Shown here piece by piece: positions 30,489-39,763 of a stretch of 64,000 nucleotides of DNA (positions within the stretch are counted from its first letter, which is position 1; the number at the start of each line of letters is the position of its first letter). A program made the translations under genes and the position numbers. Location: positions 1 to 64,000 of the forward strand of contig DRGL01000043.1 in assembly GCA_011050085.1 (NCBI GenBank), read 5' to 3'. This DNA comes from Pricia antarctica (GTDB taxonomy: Bacteria; Bacteroidota; Bacteroidia; Flavobacteriales; Flavobacteriaceae). Below the pieces are notes generated by a model that was given only the letters and a program-made list of their open reading frames with translations, had not been told where the DNA came from and ran no database searches.

Positions 30489-32417
30489 ATGAAAGCTACT
30501 TTAGAAAAAAAACAAATCGACATCAGTTATAAACCGGTAGGCCAATTCGAGGAGACCCGTTTTGAAAAAATTCATAATGTCATTTTTTCCGATTCCAATG
30601 TAGCATCAGTAAGGGTCGCGCATGAGATTGCGGCACTGATTCGCAAGAAACAAGCTGCGGATAAAAACTGTGTCCTTGGACTAGCTACAGGATCTTCTCC
30701 TTTACGCGTATATGAAGAGCTCGTACGCTTGCACAAAGAAGAGGGCCTTAGTTTCTCTAATGTCATCACCTTCAATCTCGATGAATACCTTCCCATGGAA
30801 AAGGAAAATCGGCAGAGCTATTGGTACTTTATGCATGAGAATCTTTTTAACCATATCGATATCCCGAAAGAAAACATCCACATTCCCGATGGCACCATCG
30901 ACGGTGACGATGTAATTGAGTACTGCTTATCGTACGAGAAGGATATCAAAGAATATGGCGGACTTGATTTTCAACTGCTGGGTATCGGTCGTACGGGACA
31001 TGTAGGCTTTAATGAGCCTGGTTCCCACTATAATTCGGGAACCCGTGTTATTACCCTTGACCATATTACCCGGGTTGATGCCGCCCCAGCTTTTTTCGGT
31101 ATAGACAACGTTCCTAGAAAGGCCATTACCATGGGGATTGCTACCGTGCTCAATGCCAAACGTATCGTATTGCTGGCATGGGGACAAAATAAGGCCAAAA
31201 TTATCCAGGAAACCATAGAGGGCGATATTTCTTCCGCAGTTCCGGCGACCTATCTGCAGGATCATAAAAATTGTACTTTCGTTCTTGATGCTGGCGCTGG
31301 TAGTTTGCTTACCCGAAACAACACCCCTTGGCTGGTCGACGAATCGCTGGACTGGACCGAAGAACTCACTCGTAAAGCCGTAGTCTGGCTTTGTACGTTG
31401 ACCGGCAAGTCCATTTTGAGCCTTACAGACAAGGATTACAACGATAACGGCATGTCGGGACTACTAGCGGTTCAAGATTCATACGATTTAAACATTACGA
31501 TGTTCAATCGCCTACAACACACCATCAGCGGTTGGCCCGGAGGTAAACCGAACGCCGATGACACTAACAGGCCAGAGCGCGCCGAACCTGCCAAAAAACG
31601 AGTGCTTATTTTCAGTCCCCACCCTGATGATGACGTTATTTCAATGGGCGGTACCCTTGATCGGCTTATTCAGCAAGGACACGATGTACATGTGGCCTAT
31701 CAAACATCAGGAAATATTGCAGTATCAGATAAAGAGGCCCTAAAATTCGCGGAAATATCAAAGCGAATTTACAAATCGAAAGAAGCGCAGGAAATCATCG
31801 ATTATATTAAAACCAAAAAAGAAAGTAGCTACGATTCAAAACAGGTACTACGGCTAAAAGGGGATATTCGTAGAGGGGAGTCATATGCCGCCGTTCGATA
31901 TCTTGATCTTGACGATGCCAACGTTCACTTTTTAGACATGCCTTTTTATGAGACCGGACGTGTTAAAAAGGATAATCTATCAAAAGCTGATATTGATATT
32001 ATTGTTGACATTATTCAAAAAATACAACCCCAGCAGATCTATGCCGCCGGTGACTTGGCGGATCCCCACGGTACACACAAAGTGTGTTTAGATGCCATAT
32101 TCGCAGCCCTTGAACGCTTAAAATCGGAACCATTTATGAAAGATTGCTGGGTTTGGCTATATCGGGGAGCCTGGCACGAATGGGATACCAATGAAATCGA
32201 AATGGCCGTACCGATGAGTCCCGGGCAAGTACTGCGAAAGCGGAACGCCATATTTGCCCATCAATCCCAAAAGGACGGCGTTATGTTTCAGGGCGATGAT
32301 TCAAGAGAATTCTGGATGCGGGCCGAAGAGCGAAACAAAGAGACTGCCAACCGCTATCATGCACTCGGTCTAGCCGACTACGCTGCCATGGAAGCGTTTG
32401 TACGGTACCATTTTTAA
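30489..32417 (+). CDS. nagB: Glucosamine-6-phosphate deaminase fused to a C-terminal PIG-L/LmbE deacetylase-like domain
   Basis: N-terminal: LGLATGSSPLRVYEELV, TFNLDEY, LLGIGRTGHVGFNEPGS. C-terminal: RVLIFSPHPDDDVISMGGTLDRLIQQGHDVHVAYQTSG, DPHGTHKVCLDAI. Confidence 0.95.
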   Translation: MKATLEKKQIDISYKPVGQFEETRFEKIHNVIFSDSNVASVRVAHEIAALIRKKQAADKNCVLGLATGSSPLRVYEELVRLHKEEGLSFSNVITFNLDEYLPMEKENRQSYWYFMHENLFNHIDIPKENIHIPDGTIDGDDVIEYCLSYEKDIKEYGGLDFQLLGIGRTGHVGFNEPGSHYNSGTRVITLDHITRVDAAPAFFGIDNVPRKAITMGIATVLNAKRIVLLAWGQNKAKIIQETIEGDISSAVPATYLQDHKNCTFVLDAGAGSLLTRNNTPWLVDESLDWTEELTRKAVVWLCTLTGKSILSLTDKDYNDNGMSGLLAVQDSYDLNITMFNRLQHTISGWPGGKPNADDTNRPERAEPAKKRVLIFSPHPDDDVISMGGTLDRLIQQGHDVHVAYQTSGNIAVSDKEALKFAEISKRIYKSKEAQEIIDYIKTKKESSYDSKQVLRLKGDIRRGESYAAVRYLDLDDANVHFLDMPFYETGRVKKDNLSKADIDIIVDIIQKIQPQQIYAAGDLADPHGTHKVCLDAIFAALERLKSEPFMKDCWVWLYRGAWHEWDTNEIEMAVPMSPGQVLRKRNAIFAHQSQKDGVMFQGDDSREFWMRAEERNKETANRYHALGLADYAAMEAFVRYHF

Positions 32418-32639
32418 TGGTAATACTCTTTTAGAAGTGAGGTAAAGGCAAAAACTAATGGAATTTTAGTGAATATTTGTTTAGCACTTCTTTCATAAGG
32501 TTCTACAATCATTCCATCATGATGTGCTAGGTGCGTTCGAGAAGGACATAAGATTTCATATTAATTTATACCCTATTTTTATATGCAGCTTCGAAGGTGA
32601 ATCGATTACTCATTGCAAAGGCGAATTACAACCAAACGA

Positions 32640-34163
32640 ATGCCTAAATTACTGATATCGCTTACTCTTTTTACGTTACTTACATCTTGTGCCATTTTCA
32701 ATCCCGTCCCTCAACCAAAGAGAGAATTCCGTGGTTTTTGGGTAGCCACCGTTGTGAATATAGATTGGCCTAAAAACGGTACTGATTCCATTGAAAAGCA
32801 AAAGGCGGACTATCTTAAAATCCTAGATTTTTACGATGAACTAAATTTCAATGCCGCCATAGTGCAGGTGCGAACTGCAGGAGATGCCTTCTATGCTTCT
32901 AAATACGCCCCTTGGTCACGATTTTTGACAGGGGAAGAAGGTAAAGCCCCGAAAACTGAAGAAAGTATTTTACGGTGGATGATTTCCGAAACACATGCTA
33001 GAGGTATGGAGTTTCACGCTTGGCTCAACCCCTATCGCGCTACATTTGATCTGAATACGGAGTTGTTAAGTCCTGATCATGATTTTAACCAACACCCTAA
33101 TTGGATGTTGAAATACGGAAAAAAATTCTATTACGATCCCGGACTTCCCGAGGTACGCCAACGTATGGTTTCTGTAATCGATGAATTGGTATCAAATTTC
33201 GATATCGATGCCATACACTTTGATGACTATTTTTACCCTTATACTATTGCCGGCGAGATATTTCCTGATTCACTAAGTTTTAATACATATGCATTAAAAG
33301 GTCAAGCCTTGGCAGATTGGCGTCGCAGTAATATCGACGCCTTGGTCAAGGACAGTTACGAAATAATTAAAGCCCGAAAGCCTTGGGTACAATTCGGGAT
33401 TAGTCCTTTTGGGGTCTGGAAAAACAACAGCGTCGACCCCAAAGGGTCGGATACTAATGCTGGTCAAACTACGTATGAAAACTTATTTGCCGACCCTTTA
33501 CTTTGGATGCAGAAAGGATGGCTTGACTATATTGTACCGCAAGTCTATTGGAGCATGGAACTTCCTGTCGCCTCTCACCGAAAAATAGTAGATTGGTGGG
33601 CCAAGAATTCAATCAACACTAATCTATATATCGGCAATGGGCCCTATAAAATCCGAAATAACGCCGACAAAGCTTGGGATAAAAAAAGAGAACTTTCCGA
33701 CCAATTGAATCATGCACGACATACAAAGGCGGTTAAAGGCAATGTTTTTTTCAGTGCCAAAAGTCTTATAGAAAACAATACGGATGTAACAAAACTCATA
33801 TACCGAAAATTTTATAAAAAGGAAGCTCTTCCCCCTACTTCACCTTGGATTTCAGGCAAGTCCGATTCACCGATTAGTATGGAATCGATACAAAAGGTGA
33901 ATGACTATTTTATACTTGAGTTCAATAATTTACAAGAATTTGAATTTCTGACCATATATCCTTCAGGATTTAGAGCAAAATCTCAATATGCTATCCAAAA
34001 ACTATTGGCGAAACTTCCCATAACCCATAGCAATAAAATTCAACTTACTCCGAGAATAATAGGTCAACGAAATCAGATTGCGTTGGTATTTATCGATCGG
34101 TATGGACGGGAATCCGAAGCTATAGTTGTAGATTTAAATCAACAAGGGGGAAAGAATGATTAA
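32640..34163 (+). CDS. Glycosyl hydrolase-like 10 (DUF187) family lipoprotein
   Basis: Lipobox LLTSC; REFRGFWVATVVNIDWP, YDPGLPEVRQRMVSVIDELVSNFDIDAIHFDDYFYPY. ATG at 32640 preferred over the track's TTG at 32613. Confidence 0.93.
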   Translation: MPKLLISLTLFTLLTSCAIFNPVPQPKREFRGFWVATVVNIDWPKNGTDSIEKQKADYLKILDFYDELNFNAAIVQVRTAGDAFYASKYAPWSRFLTGEEGKAPKTEESILRWMISETHARGMEFHAWLNPYRATFDLNTELLSPDHDFNQHPNWMLKYGKKFYYDPGLPEVRQRMVSVIDELVSNFDIDAIHFDDYFYPYTIAGEIFPDSLSFNTYALKGQALADWRRSNIDALVKDSYEIIKARKPWVQFGISPFGVWKNNSVDPKGSDTNAGQTTYENLFADPLLWMQKGWLDYIVPQVYWSMELPVASHRKIVDWWAKNSINTNLYIGNGPYKIRNNADKAWDKKRELSDQLNHARHTKAVKGNVFFSAKSLIENNTDVTKLIYRKFYKKEALPPTSPWISGKSDSPISMESIQKVNDYFILEFNNLQEFEFLTIYPSGFRAKSQYAIQKLLAKLPITHSNKIQLTPRIIGQRNQIALVFIDRYGRESEAIVVDLNQQGGKND

Positions 34164-35430
34164 AAAGGATAAATGGGCTTGGGCATGGGTGCCCGTTCTC
34201 TATTTCACACAGGGATTACCCTATGTGCTCGTGGTAACCGTTTCGGTTATTATGTACAAAAAGCTTGGTGTCAGCAATGAAGATATTGGTCTGTATACCA
34301 GTTTGCTCTATCTCCCTTGGGTATTAAAACCGTTATGGAGTCCTTTCGTTGATCTTAAAAGTACCAAGCGAAAATGGTTTTTAGGCATGCAGTTGCTCAT
34401 TGCCATTGCCCTTTTGGGAGTAGGCCTAAGCCTGCCGACCAGCTTGTTCTTTACCACTACCCTGGCCTGCTTCTGGATGGCGGCTTTCGCCTCGGCAACC
34501 AATGATATAGCCTCTGATGGGTATTATATGCTGGGCCTCTCAGAACAAAAGCAATCTTTCTTTGTTGGCATGCGAAGTACTTTCTATCGATTGGCCATGG
34601 TCACTGGAGAAGGTCTTATCGTAGTTATTGCAGGATTTCTAGAAAATAAGTATGGCGATAATACGAAAGCTTGGAGCATAACCATGAGTGCAGCAGCATT
34701 TTTAATGCTGGCCCTGACCGTAGCCAACTTTTTTACAACACCAAAATTCGAGTCCTCAACTGCGATTGAGAAGGATAAGCCTGAGGGGTTTCTCGCCGTA
34801 TTTTCTTCCTTTTTTAAAAAAAAGAACATTGGTATAGCGCTTGCATTCATCTTGACCTTTCGACTGGGTGAATCCCAACTTGTAAAAATGGCCGCCCCAT
34901 TTATGCTCGATAGCCCAGAAAAAGGAGGCCTTGGCTATTCCACCGAACAATTGGGAACAATTTTCGGAACAGCAGGAGTTATTTTTCTATCCATTGGTGG
35001 CATTCTAGGTGGTATCTTAATTTCAAGGGACGGTCTTAAAAAATGGATGTTGCCGATGGTACTTTCGCTGAATATTCCGAATATATTATATGCCGTCTTG
35101 GCTATGACCGGCACTACTAATATCTACGCAGTCACCACCACTGTTATCTTTGAAAAATTTGGATATGGCTTTGGTTTTGCTGCCTTTTTGATGTATCTCA
35201 TCTATGTCGCCGAAGGAAAATCCAAGACCTCCCACTATGCCATCGCCACAGGTTTTATGGCCTTAGGAATGATGCTACCGGGCATGGTTTCAGGCTACAT
35301 GCAACAATGGCTCGGGTATGGCGGTTTTTTTGTATGGGTAGTGATAGCCGCTTTGCCCGCATTATTTTTATTAAAATTTATTGATTATCCTGCCGACTTT
35401 GGCAAAAAAACCGACGATACCAATGCTTGA
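34156..35430 (+). CDS. AmpG-like MFS transporter (muropeptide permease-like)
   Basis: 424 aa; WVPVLYFTQGLPYVLVVTVSVIMYKKLGVSNEDIGLYTSLLYLPWVLKPLWSPFVD; NDIASDGYYM; 12-TM pattern; start overlaps upstream stop. Confidence 0.85.
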   Translation: MIKKDKWAWAWVPVLYFTQGLPYVLVVTVSVIMYKKLGVSNEDIGLYTSLLYLPWVLKPLWSPFVDLKSTKRKWFLGMQLLIAIALLGVGLSLPTSLFFTTTLACFWMAAFASATNDIASDGYYMLGLSEQKQSFFVGMRSTFYRLAMVTGEGLIVVIAGFLENKYGDNTKAWSITMSAAAFLMLALTVANFFTTPKFESSTAIEKDKPEGFLAVFSSFFKKKNIGIALAFILTFRLGESQLVKMAAPFMLDSPEKGGLGYSTEQLGTIFGTAGVIFLSIGGILGGILISRDGLKKWMLPMVLSLNIPNILYAVLAMTGTTNIYAVTTTVIFEKFGYGFGFAAFLMYLIYVAEGKSKTSHYAIATGFMALGMMLPGMVSGYMQQWLGYGGFFVWVVIAALPALFLLKFIDYPADFGKKTDDTNA

Positions 35431-37042
35431 AGCGATACCCTATACAAAGGCAACTGAACTACTGACGAAGAAGGATAAAATAGGGCAATTATTTATGCCT
35501 TCGGCCTTCATAAACGATACGGAATCCGAGATTCAAGAAATTGAAAAACTGATTCGTGAAGAACAGGTCGGTAGTCTGTGTTTTTTTCATAGTCGTGCCA
35601 GTGCAGCAACTAATTTTGAAGGCCTAAAACCCATTATTCATAACGAAAACAGTTTTATTACCCTTAAAAAATTAATAGGTAGATATCAACAAGCCTCCAA
35701 GTACCCCTTATTGATTGCCATCGATGCCGAATGGGGATTGGCAATGCGCATTGAGAACACACCGCAATATCCCTATGCTATTACCCTAGGTGCACTTCCC
35801 GATAGCTCGGCCGATTTAATTTATGATGTTGGAAAAGATATAGCCTTAGATTGTAAAAAAGCGGGTATACATTGGAACTTGGCTCCCTGTGTTGACATAA
35901 ATAACAATCCTAATAATCCAGTAATAGGATACCGGTCTTTTGGGGAGAATAAATTCAAAGTAACCCAAAAAGCTTTAGCCTATATCAAAGGCACGCAAGA
36001 CGCCGGGATCTTGACGAGCATCAAACATTTTCCCGGTCATGGAGATACCGATGCTGATTCACATTTAGAACTTCCTTTGATAGATAAAACCAAACAGGAA
36101 CTACTCGAAAATGAACTGTTTCCCTTTCAAAAATTGATTGATGAAGGCGTTGATTCCGTAATGGTAGGGCATCTGTCCGTTCCCGCCTTAGCAAATGGTA
36201 GCACTATATCCTCAAGCATATCCAAAGAGATAATTAAAGGTATGCTGAGAAATGAAATGGGCTACAAGGGAGTTGTTATATCCGACGCGCTCAATATGCA
36301 CGCTGTTTCGAAAAACTATACGGTCAAAGGTGAACTCGCTTGGCTTGCTTTCGATGCCGGTAACGATGTACTTTGTTTTGCAGAACATATTCCTGAGAGT
36401 GTCCAAACCATTCTTGCAAAGGCATCCGAACCTCAGATTGAAGAAAGCTTCCGTCGGATTTGGCAATTGAAGGAAAAAGTGTTTGCTGCAACTTTATCCA
36501 CAAAACAATCAACTGTCATAGATAAACCAATAAACGAATTATCGCCAAATTCAATCCTTGGTAATTCGGCTGACCTAAATAGAAAGATTGCCATGAAAAG
36601 CCTTACCCTTGTTAAGGGTACGGAAAAGCTAATTTCAGATTTTAAAGGCACTAATTTTGTAGGTATACAATTTTCGAAAAGCATTGAAAATCAATTTTTT
36701 AAAAATATCAATCAAAACATTGAGTTTACATTGTTACCATCAATAGATTCAGTTTTAAATAGCGGAGACAATATCCTTTTAGCCCTATTTCCACCCCAGG
36801 TAAAACCCAACCAAAATTTCGGTTTTACCAAGGAGGAGTTGATTTTTATCAACGAGCTGGTTCAAACTAAAAACGTCGTACTATACCTGTTCGGAAATCC
36901 TTATGTATTGCAACATATCGATGTGAAAAATATAAAGAGCCTAGTACTCGTCTATCAAGACTTCGATGTGTTTCAAGAGGTAGCGGCGGAACATTTTCTA
37001 GGAAATTTTACGGCTCAAGGGAAACTTTCCGTAAGCATATGA
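35423..37042 (+). CDS. Glycoside hydrolase family 3 beta-N-acetylhexosaminidase (NagZ-like)
   Basis: IGQLFMPSAF, IAIDAEWGLAMR, TSIKHFPGHGDTDADSHLELP, MVGHLSVPAL, VISDALNM. Start at 35423 overlaps the AmpG-like stop by 8 nt. Confidence 0.94.
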   Translation: MLEAIPYTKATELLTKKDKIGQLFMPSAFINDTESEIQEIEKLIREEQVGSLCFFHSRASAATNFEGLKPIIHNENSFITLKKLIGRYQQASKYPLLIAIDAEWGLAMRIENTPQYPYAITLGALPDSSADLIYDVGKDIALDCKKAGIHWNLAPCVDINNNPNNPVIGYRSFGENKFKVTQKALAYIKGTQDAGILTSIKHFPGHGDTDADSHLELPLIDKTKQELLENELFPFQKLIDEGVDSVMVGHLSVPALANGSTISSSISKEIIKGMLRNEMGYKGVVISDALNMHAVSKNYTVKGELAWLAFDAGNDVLCFAEHIPESVQTILAKASEPQIEESFRRIWQLKEKVFAATLSTKQSTVIDKPINELSPNSILGNSADLNRKIAMKSLTLVKGTEKLISDFKGTNFVGIQFSKSIENQFFKNINQNIEFTLLPSIDSVLNSGDNILLALFPPQVKPNQNFGFTKEELIFINELVQTKNVVLYLFGNPYVLQHIDVKNIKSLVLVYQDFDVFQEVAAEHFLGNFTAQGKLSVSI

Positions 37043-37148
37043 AGGACAATTAAATTTCAACAAATAATTGCCTCTGGTTTGATTTCAGTTGGTAATTCTT
37101 AAGTAGCAGCTTCAAGACAAGCATTAAATCTAATCATATAAGAGGGAT

Positions 37149-38225
37149 ATGAAAGTTCATAAAATAATAGGCCTTATGTCCGGTACTTCCCTAGACGGAC
37201 TCGATCTAGCCTTATGCCACATATGGGAAGAAGATGTACGATGGAGATATAAGATTACAGCGTCTAAAAGTATATCCTACGCTTCTGAAATGCAGTCAAA
37301 ATTACAGCATTCCATTTCGCTTCCGGCGGAAGAGCTATTACAGTTCCATAATTTTTATGGTACCTGGCTAGGCGAACAGACCAAAACCTTCGTAGACGAA
37401 AATAGGCTGGATGTTGATTACATTGCAAGTCACGGACATACAACCCACCACCGTCCGGAAATGGGCGTTACCTTTCAAATCGGGTCTGGTCAACATTTGG
37501 CCAATGCCAGCGGTCTAAAGGTTATTTGTGATTTTCGCACCAACGACGTCGCACTCAAAGGTCAAGGTGCCCCTTTAGTACCTATTGGCGACCAATTATT
37601 TTTTGGTGGATACGATTTTTGTTTGAACCTCGGTGGTATTGCCAATATATCTTTTGATACGAAGGGCGAACGGAAAGCCTATGATATCGGTCTGGCCAAT
37701 ATGATCCTTAACCATATCACGCGAAAAAATGGATTGGATTACGATAAAGGTGGAACGTTGGCCCGTAGTGGAGTGGTAAATACCAATCTACTGCAAAATT
37801 TGAACCATCTGGAATTTTATCGGCTCCCATACCCAAAATCAATTGGTTACGAATGGTTTGTTAAAAAGGTAATACCGCTAGTGGATGCTGTGGATGATAA
37901 GATGGAAAATCTATTGTGCACGGGTGTACATCACATATGTGAACAGGTTGCCGTACAGGTCAGGGCGCAAAGCAGTAAAACAGAAAACTCCCTATTAGTT
38001 ACAGGAGGAGGTGCTTTAAACGATTATCTAATCGAAACCTTACAGCAAAAATTGGGCGGCCATACCAAAGTAGTTGTACCAAAAACCCAACTGATAGAAT
38101 TCAAAGAGGCGCTGGTATTTGCCCTTATGGGGGTACTTCGAATTGAAGGTAAAATCAACGTGCTGAAGTCGGTGACAGGGGCTGTTAGAGATTCTTCAAG
38201 TGGCGTGGTTTTTTTACCCGCTTAG
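37149..38225 (+). CDS. anmK: Anhydro-N-acetylmuramic acid kinase
   Basis: 358 aa; IGLMSGTSLDGLDLALC, SHGHTTHHRPEMGVTFQIGSG, LNLGGIANIS, VTGGGALNDYL. Confidence 0.97.
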   Translation: MKVHKIIGLMSGTSLDGLDLALCHIWEEDVRWRYKITASKSISYASEMQSKLQHSISLPAEELLQFHNFYGTWLGEQTKTFVDENRLDVDYIASHGHTTHHRPEMGVTFQIGSGQHLANASGLKVICDFRTNDVALKGQGAPLVPIGDQLFFGGYDFCLNLGGIANISFDTKGERKAYDIGLANMILNHITRKNGLDYDKGGTLARSGVVNTNLLQNLNHLEFYRLPYPKSIGYEWFVKKVIPLVDAVDDKMENLLCTGVHHICEQVAVQVRAQSSKTENSLLVTGGGALNDYLIETLQQKLGGHTKVVVPKTQLIEFKEALVFALMGVLRIEGKINVLKSVTGAVRDSSSGVVFLPA

Positions 38226-38493
38226 GGAAAAATCGAATGGATACCGCCTTGTTATTCTAAGGCTTCTCGTACTATTTCTTATCCGATGTAGTTTCAATAG
38301 CTCGGGTACTATTGAGAATATGGATTATATATTACACCCTGGGTGTATAAGTTTGATCTGTAGTAATTTTAAGCATGAAATACATCACAAACCTTGTAAG
38401 CACAAAAAAACATCAACAGGCTCGTATGCATTTATCTGATGGAATAGAAGCGTCCACTACACTTAAGAAAGGACTTAAATAGTTTATTGATTT

Positions 38494-39720
38494 TTATGCG
38501 GTAACCACCACTCTGCTTCTACGTGCTAGTAGCATTATTCCCAACGAAATCAATCCACAAATTGCCAATCCTACAAACATCGGCCATACCGTCTCCTGCA
38601 CAAAGTTGCCAATATAATTGGCGATGGGCACTGCCATTATAGTAGAAACAAATCCGTTAATCGCAGCCCCAATTCCTGCTATGTGGCCAATCGGCTCCAT
38701 AGCGATGGACCTAAAATTGCCCCATAAAAAACCTAAGCAAAAAAACTGAGCGAACAAAAACGCAACCAGAATTACAACATTCGGATTCTGAGTATCATAA
38801 AAAATCACCACATACAATACTGCAATAGCACAAAAAGCCGTAAGAGCCATCAATGCCAACCTGCGCATACCAAAACGCATCACTAGCGTACCGTTCAAGA
38901 ATGTCGATAAGCCCACAGAACATGCCAGTCCGGCAAAAATATAGGGGAATGATTCCGTAAGTCCGTACTGATCTTCAAAAACGTGCTGCGATGCACTCAG
39001 ATAGACCAAAAAAGAACCGGTAATGAAACCAGAGGTGAAGGTGAAGGCAACGGACTCTTTGTATTTAAGGAATTCCCGAAGCCCGTTTACAAACACTTTT
39101 CCCGAAAATGGAATTTTATACTCAGGTTTCAAGGTTTCGACCTGTCGTTTCCAGAACCAAATGGCTACAAGAAGTGCAAAAAAGAGTTGCACATAGAAAA
39201 TTGCCTCCCATCCAAAGGCATCCATAATCCATTTACCAATTGCAGGTGCTACTACGGGTACCAATATAAAAAATGCGGTGACAAACGACATAATTCGCGC
39301 CATGTAGTCACCTTTATATGTATCTCTAATGATAGATATGGCGATGGTACGTGGTGCCGAAAGGCCGATACCTTGCAAAATACGTCCGGCAATCATTACT
39401 TCCAAAGAGGGGGCAAAAACACAAATTATGCTAGCCACAGCAAAAAGAGCGAACCCCATATAAACAATAGGTTTTCTACCAAAGCTGTCCGAAAGCGGTC
39501 CAAAAAAAAGCTGGCCAAAGCCCAAACCTAAAAAAATCATGGTAATCAGTAGCTGATTATCCGTTGGGTCTAAGCTATTTATGGTGATTCCGATATGCGA
39601 AATTGCGGGTAACAACGCATCGATGGCCAAAGCGACAATGGACATCAAGGACGCCATTAGGGCAATAAACTCAAAGTTTGGTTTTACGTTTTCATTTTGC
39701 ATTCGGCAAAAATACTGCAA
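38494..39720 (-). CDS. Bcr/CflA-type multidrug efflux MFS transporter
   Basis: 408 aa; LGLGFGQLFFGPLSDSFGRKPIVYMGF; RILQGIGLSAPRTIAISIIRDTYKG. Confidence 0.92.
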   Translation of the reverse strand: MQYFCRMQNENVKPNFEFIALMASLMSIVALAIDALLPAISHIGITINSLDPTDNQLLITMIFLGLGFGQLFFGPLSDSFGRKPIVYMGFALFAVASIICVFAPSLEVMIAGRILQGIGLSAPRTIAISIIRDTYKGDYMARIMSFVTAFFILVPVVAPAIGKWIMDAFGWEAIFYVQLFFALLVAIWFWKRQVETLKPEYKIPFSGKVFVNGLREFLKYKESVAFTFTSGFITGSFLVYLSASQHVFEDQYGLTESFPYIFAGLACSVGLSTFLNGTLVMRFGMRRLALMALTAFCAIAVLYVVIFYDTQNPNVVILVAFLFAQFFCLGFLWGNFRSIAMEPIGHIAGIGAAINGFVSTIMAVPIANYIGNFVQETVWPMFVGLAICGLISLGIMLLARRSRVVVTA

Positions 39721-39763
39721 GCAATTGGCAACTGAAATGGAAACGATAGATTAATTAGGGGAT

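Noticed and set aside
38983-39531. 182-aa ORF antisense to the Bcr/CflA transporter
   Set aside because: Low-complexity Lys-rich translation opposite a clear MFS gene; shadow ORF.
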